The translations under genes and the position numbers were made by a program. The notes beneath the pieces were generated by a model, which was not told the origin of the DNA, made no database searches, and saw nothing but the letters and a program-made list of their open reading frames with translations. Shown piece by piece: positions 63,549 to 64,000 of a stretch of DNA of 64,000 nucleotides. The DNA is taken from the NCBI RefSeq assembly GCF_009753675.1, contig NZ_WQLV01000013.1, forward strand, positions 1-64,000, given 5' to 3'. Positions within the stretch are counted from its first letter, which is position 1; each line of letters opens with the position of its first letter. This DNA comes from Parasedimentitalea huanghaiensis (GTDB lineage Bacteria; Pseudomonadota; Alphaproteobacteria; Rhodobacterales; Rhodobacteraceae).

Positions 63549-64000
63549 ATGAAGAAGATTGGCATTCTTGGCGGCGTTGGCTGGGCCTCAACCGTAGATT
63601 ACTACCGCGCAATCGCCAAAGGTTCCGGCACCTTTTTCGAAGCCCAGGGCGCCACATCCCCCTTACCCGTTCCCCCAATCACAATCGAATCCGTCACTCA
63701 GGCCCACACCCGCAGCCTGCGCGGCACACCGGGGGACGAGGCCAGCTGGGCTGCGTTCGACGCCGTATTCCGCGCGGCAATGTTAACGCTGGAAAACGCG
63801 GGCTGTGATTTTGCACTGATGGCCAGCAACACGCCGCATACCCGCCTGCATGCGATCCGCCGGGGCGTAAACATCCCAATTGTCAGCATCCTCGAAGAGG
63901 CCGCCAAGGCCACCGCCGCCGCTGGCGCGACCAGTGCCTTGGTCCTCGGCACAGCTGTCACCATGCAGGCCACCAACTATGCCGAGTCTCTGGCCTCCCA
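63549..64000 (+). CDS. Aspartate/glutamate racemase family protein, 5' part (partial)
   Basis: The first 150 residues up to the window end. MKKIGILGGVGWASTVDYYRAI is the family start, and ALMASNTPH (where a catalytic Cys is usually at the CNT position) and VSILEEAAKA follow. The usual nucleophile motif is C-N-T; here the position reads S-N-T, so the first catalytic Cys seems replaced by Ser. The 3' end is cut by the window. It follows the azoreductase-like gene by 107 bases. Confidence 0.88.
   Translation, partial: MKKIGILGGVGWASTVDYYRAIAKGSGTFFEAQGATSPLPVPPITIESVTQAHTRSLRGTPGDEASWAAFDAVFRAAMLTLENAGCDFALMASNTPHTRLHAIRRGVNIPIVSILEEAAKATAAAGATSALVLGTAVTMQATNYAESLAS

Noticed and set aside
1-64000. 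CRISPR arrays, prophage, transposase or defence island
   Set aside because: No regularly spaced repeats, no integrase, transposase, capsid, restriction or toxin-antitoxin genes recognised among the coding regions.

Overview
The window is an ordinary chromosomal stretch from an alphaproteobacterium, almost certainly a marine member of the Roseobacter group (Rhodobacteraceae). The evidence is gene order and family content: the HPr/EIIA-Man/RapZ/short HprK/ChvG/ChvI/PckA block, the rel-pdxJ-acpS-lepB-rnc-era-recO block, a stand-alone F0 operon with both b and b' subunits, tandem peptide deformylase genes next to fmt, and a (2S)-methylsuccinyl-CoA dehydrogenase of the ethylmalonyl-CoA pathway. 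I see no rRNA, tRNA, CRISPR array, prophage, insertion sequence or transposase.

Layout. 1-5 kb: the start of tuf (minus strand, cut by the window edge), a lipoprotein, parC, an SH3 protein and a short-chain dehydrogenase. 5-10 kb: a small two-helix membrane protein, a cobalamin adenosyltransferase, etfBA and a 3-hydroxybutyryl-CoA dehydrogenase, interrupted by one reversed gene. 9.8-17.2 kb: the regulatory PTS/RapZ/ChvGI operon on the minus strand, with pckA diverging from it. 17-24 kb: GFA protein, CDF and TauE transporters, mcd, a GDSL lipoprotein, and a TetR regulator facing a small membrane protein across two perfect operator-like palindromes. 23.5-33.4 kb: a long, tightly packed minus-strand housekeeping cluster (folK, rpoZ, rel, pdxJ, acpS, lepB, rnc, era, recO).

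33.5-38.2 kb: NYN-domain protein, cytochrome c, ispH, LysE exporter, methyltransferase, rnhA and a TRIC-type channel. 38.2-41.2 kb: two small GlsB-like membrane proteins, fmt and three overlapping deformylase-family genes, one of which has lost key active-site residues. 41.3-47.7 kb: a MalY-type lyase, a glutathionyl-hydroquinone reductase, an atypical receiver protein, two cobalamin genes and a lytic transglycosylase. 47.8-54.5 kb: YbjN protein, smc, a lipoprotein, an aminotransferase and a GntR/FCD regulator. 54.6-56.6 kb: an accessory-looking patch with a haloacetate-dehalogenase-like hydrolase, a second small hydrolase and an ACT protein. 56.7-59.4 kb: the F0 operon. 59.6-64 kb: two EamA exporters, ArsR and LysR regulators, an azoreductase-like flavoprotein and a racemase cut by the window end.

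How the genes work together: ETF, hydroxybutyryl-CoA dehydrogenase, Mcd and PckA together suggest growth on acetyl-CoA-yielding substrates, with carbon status sensed through the incomplete PTS and ChvGI. The best leads for something undescribed are the degenerate deformylase in the def-def-def-fmt operon, the mirror-image TetR operators, a palindrome repeated three times across the window, and the dehalogenase-like enzyme. I did not find a dramatic new defence or mobile system. All family calls were made by reading motifs; no database search was run.
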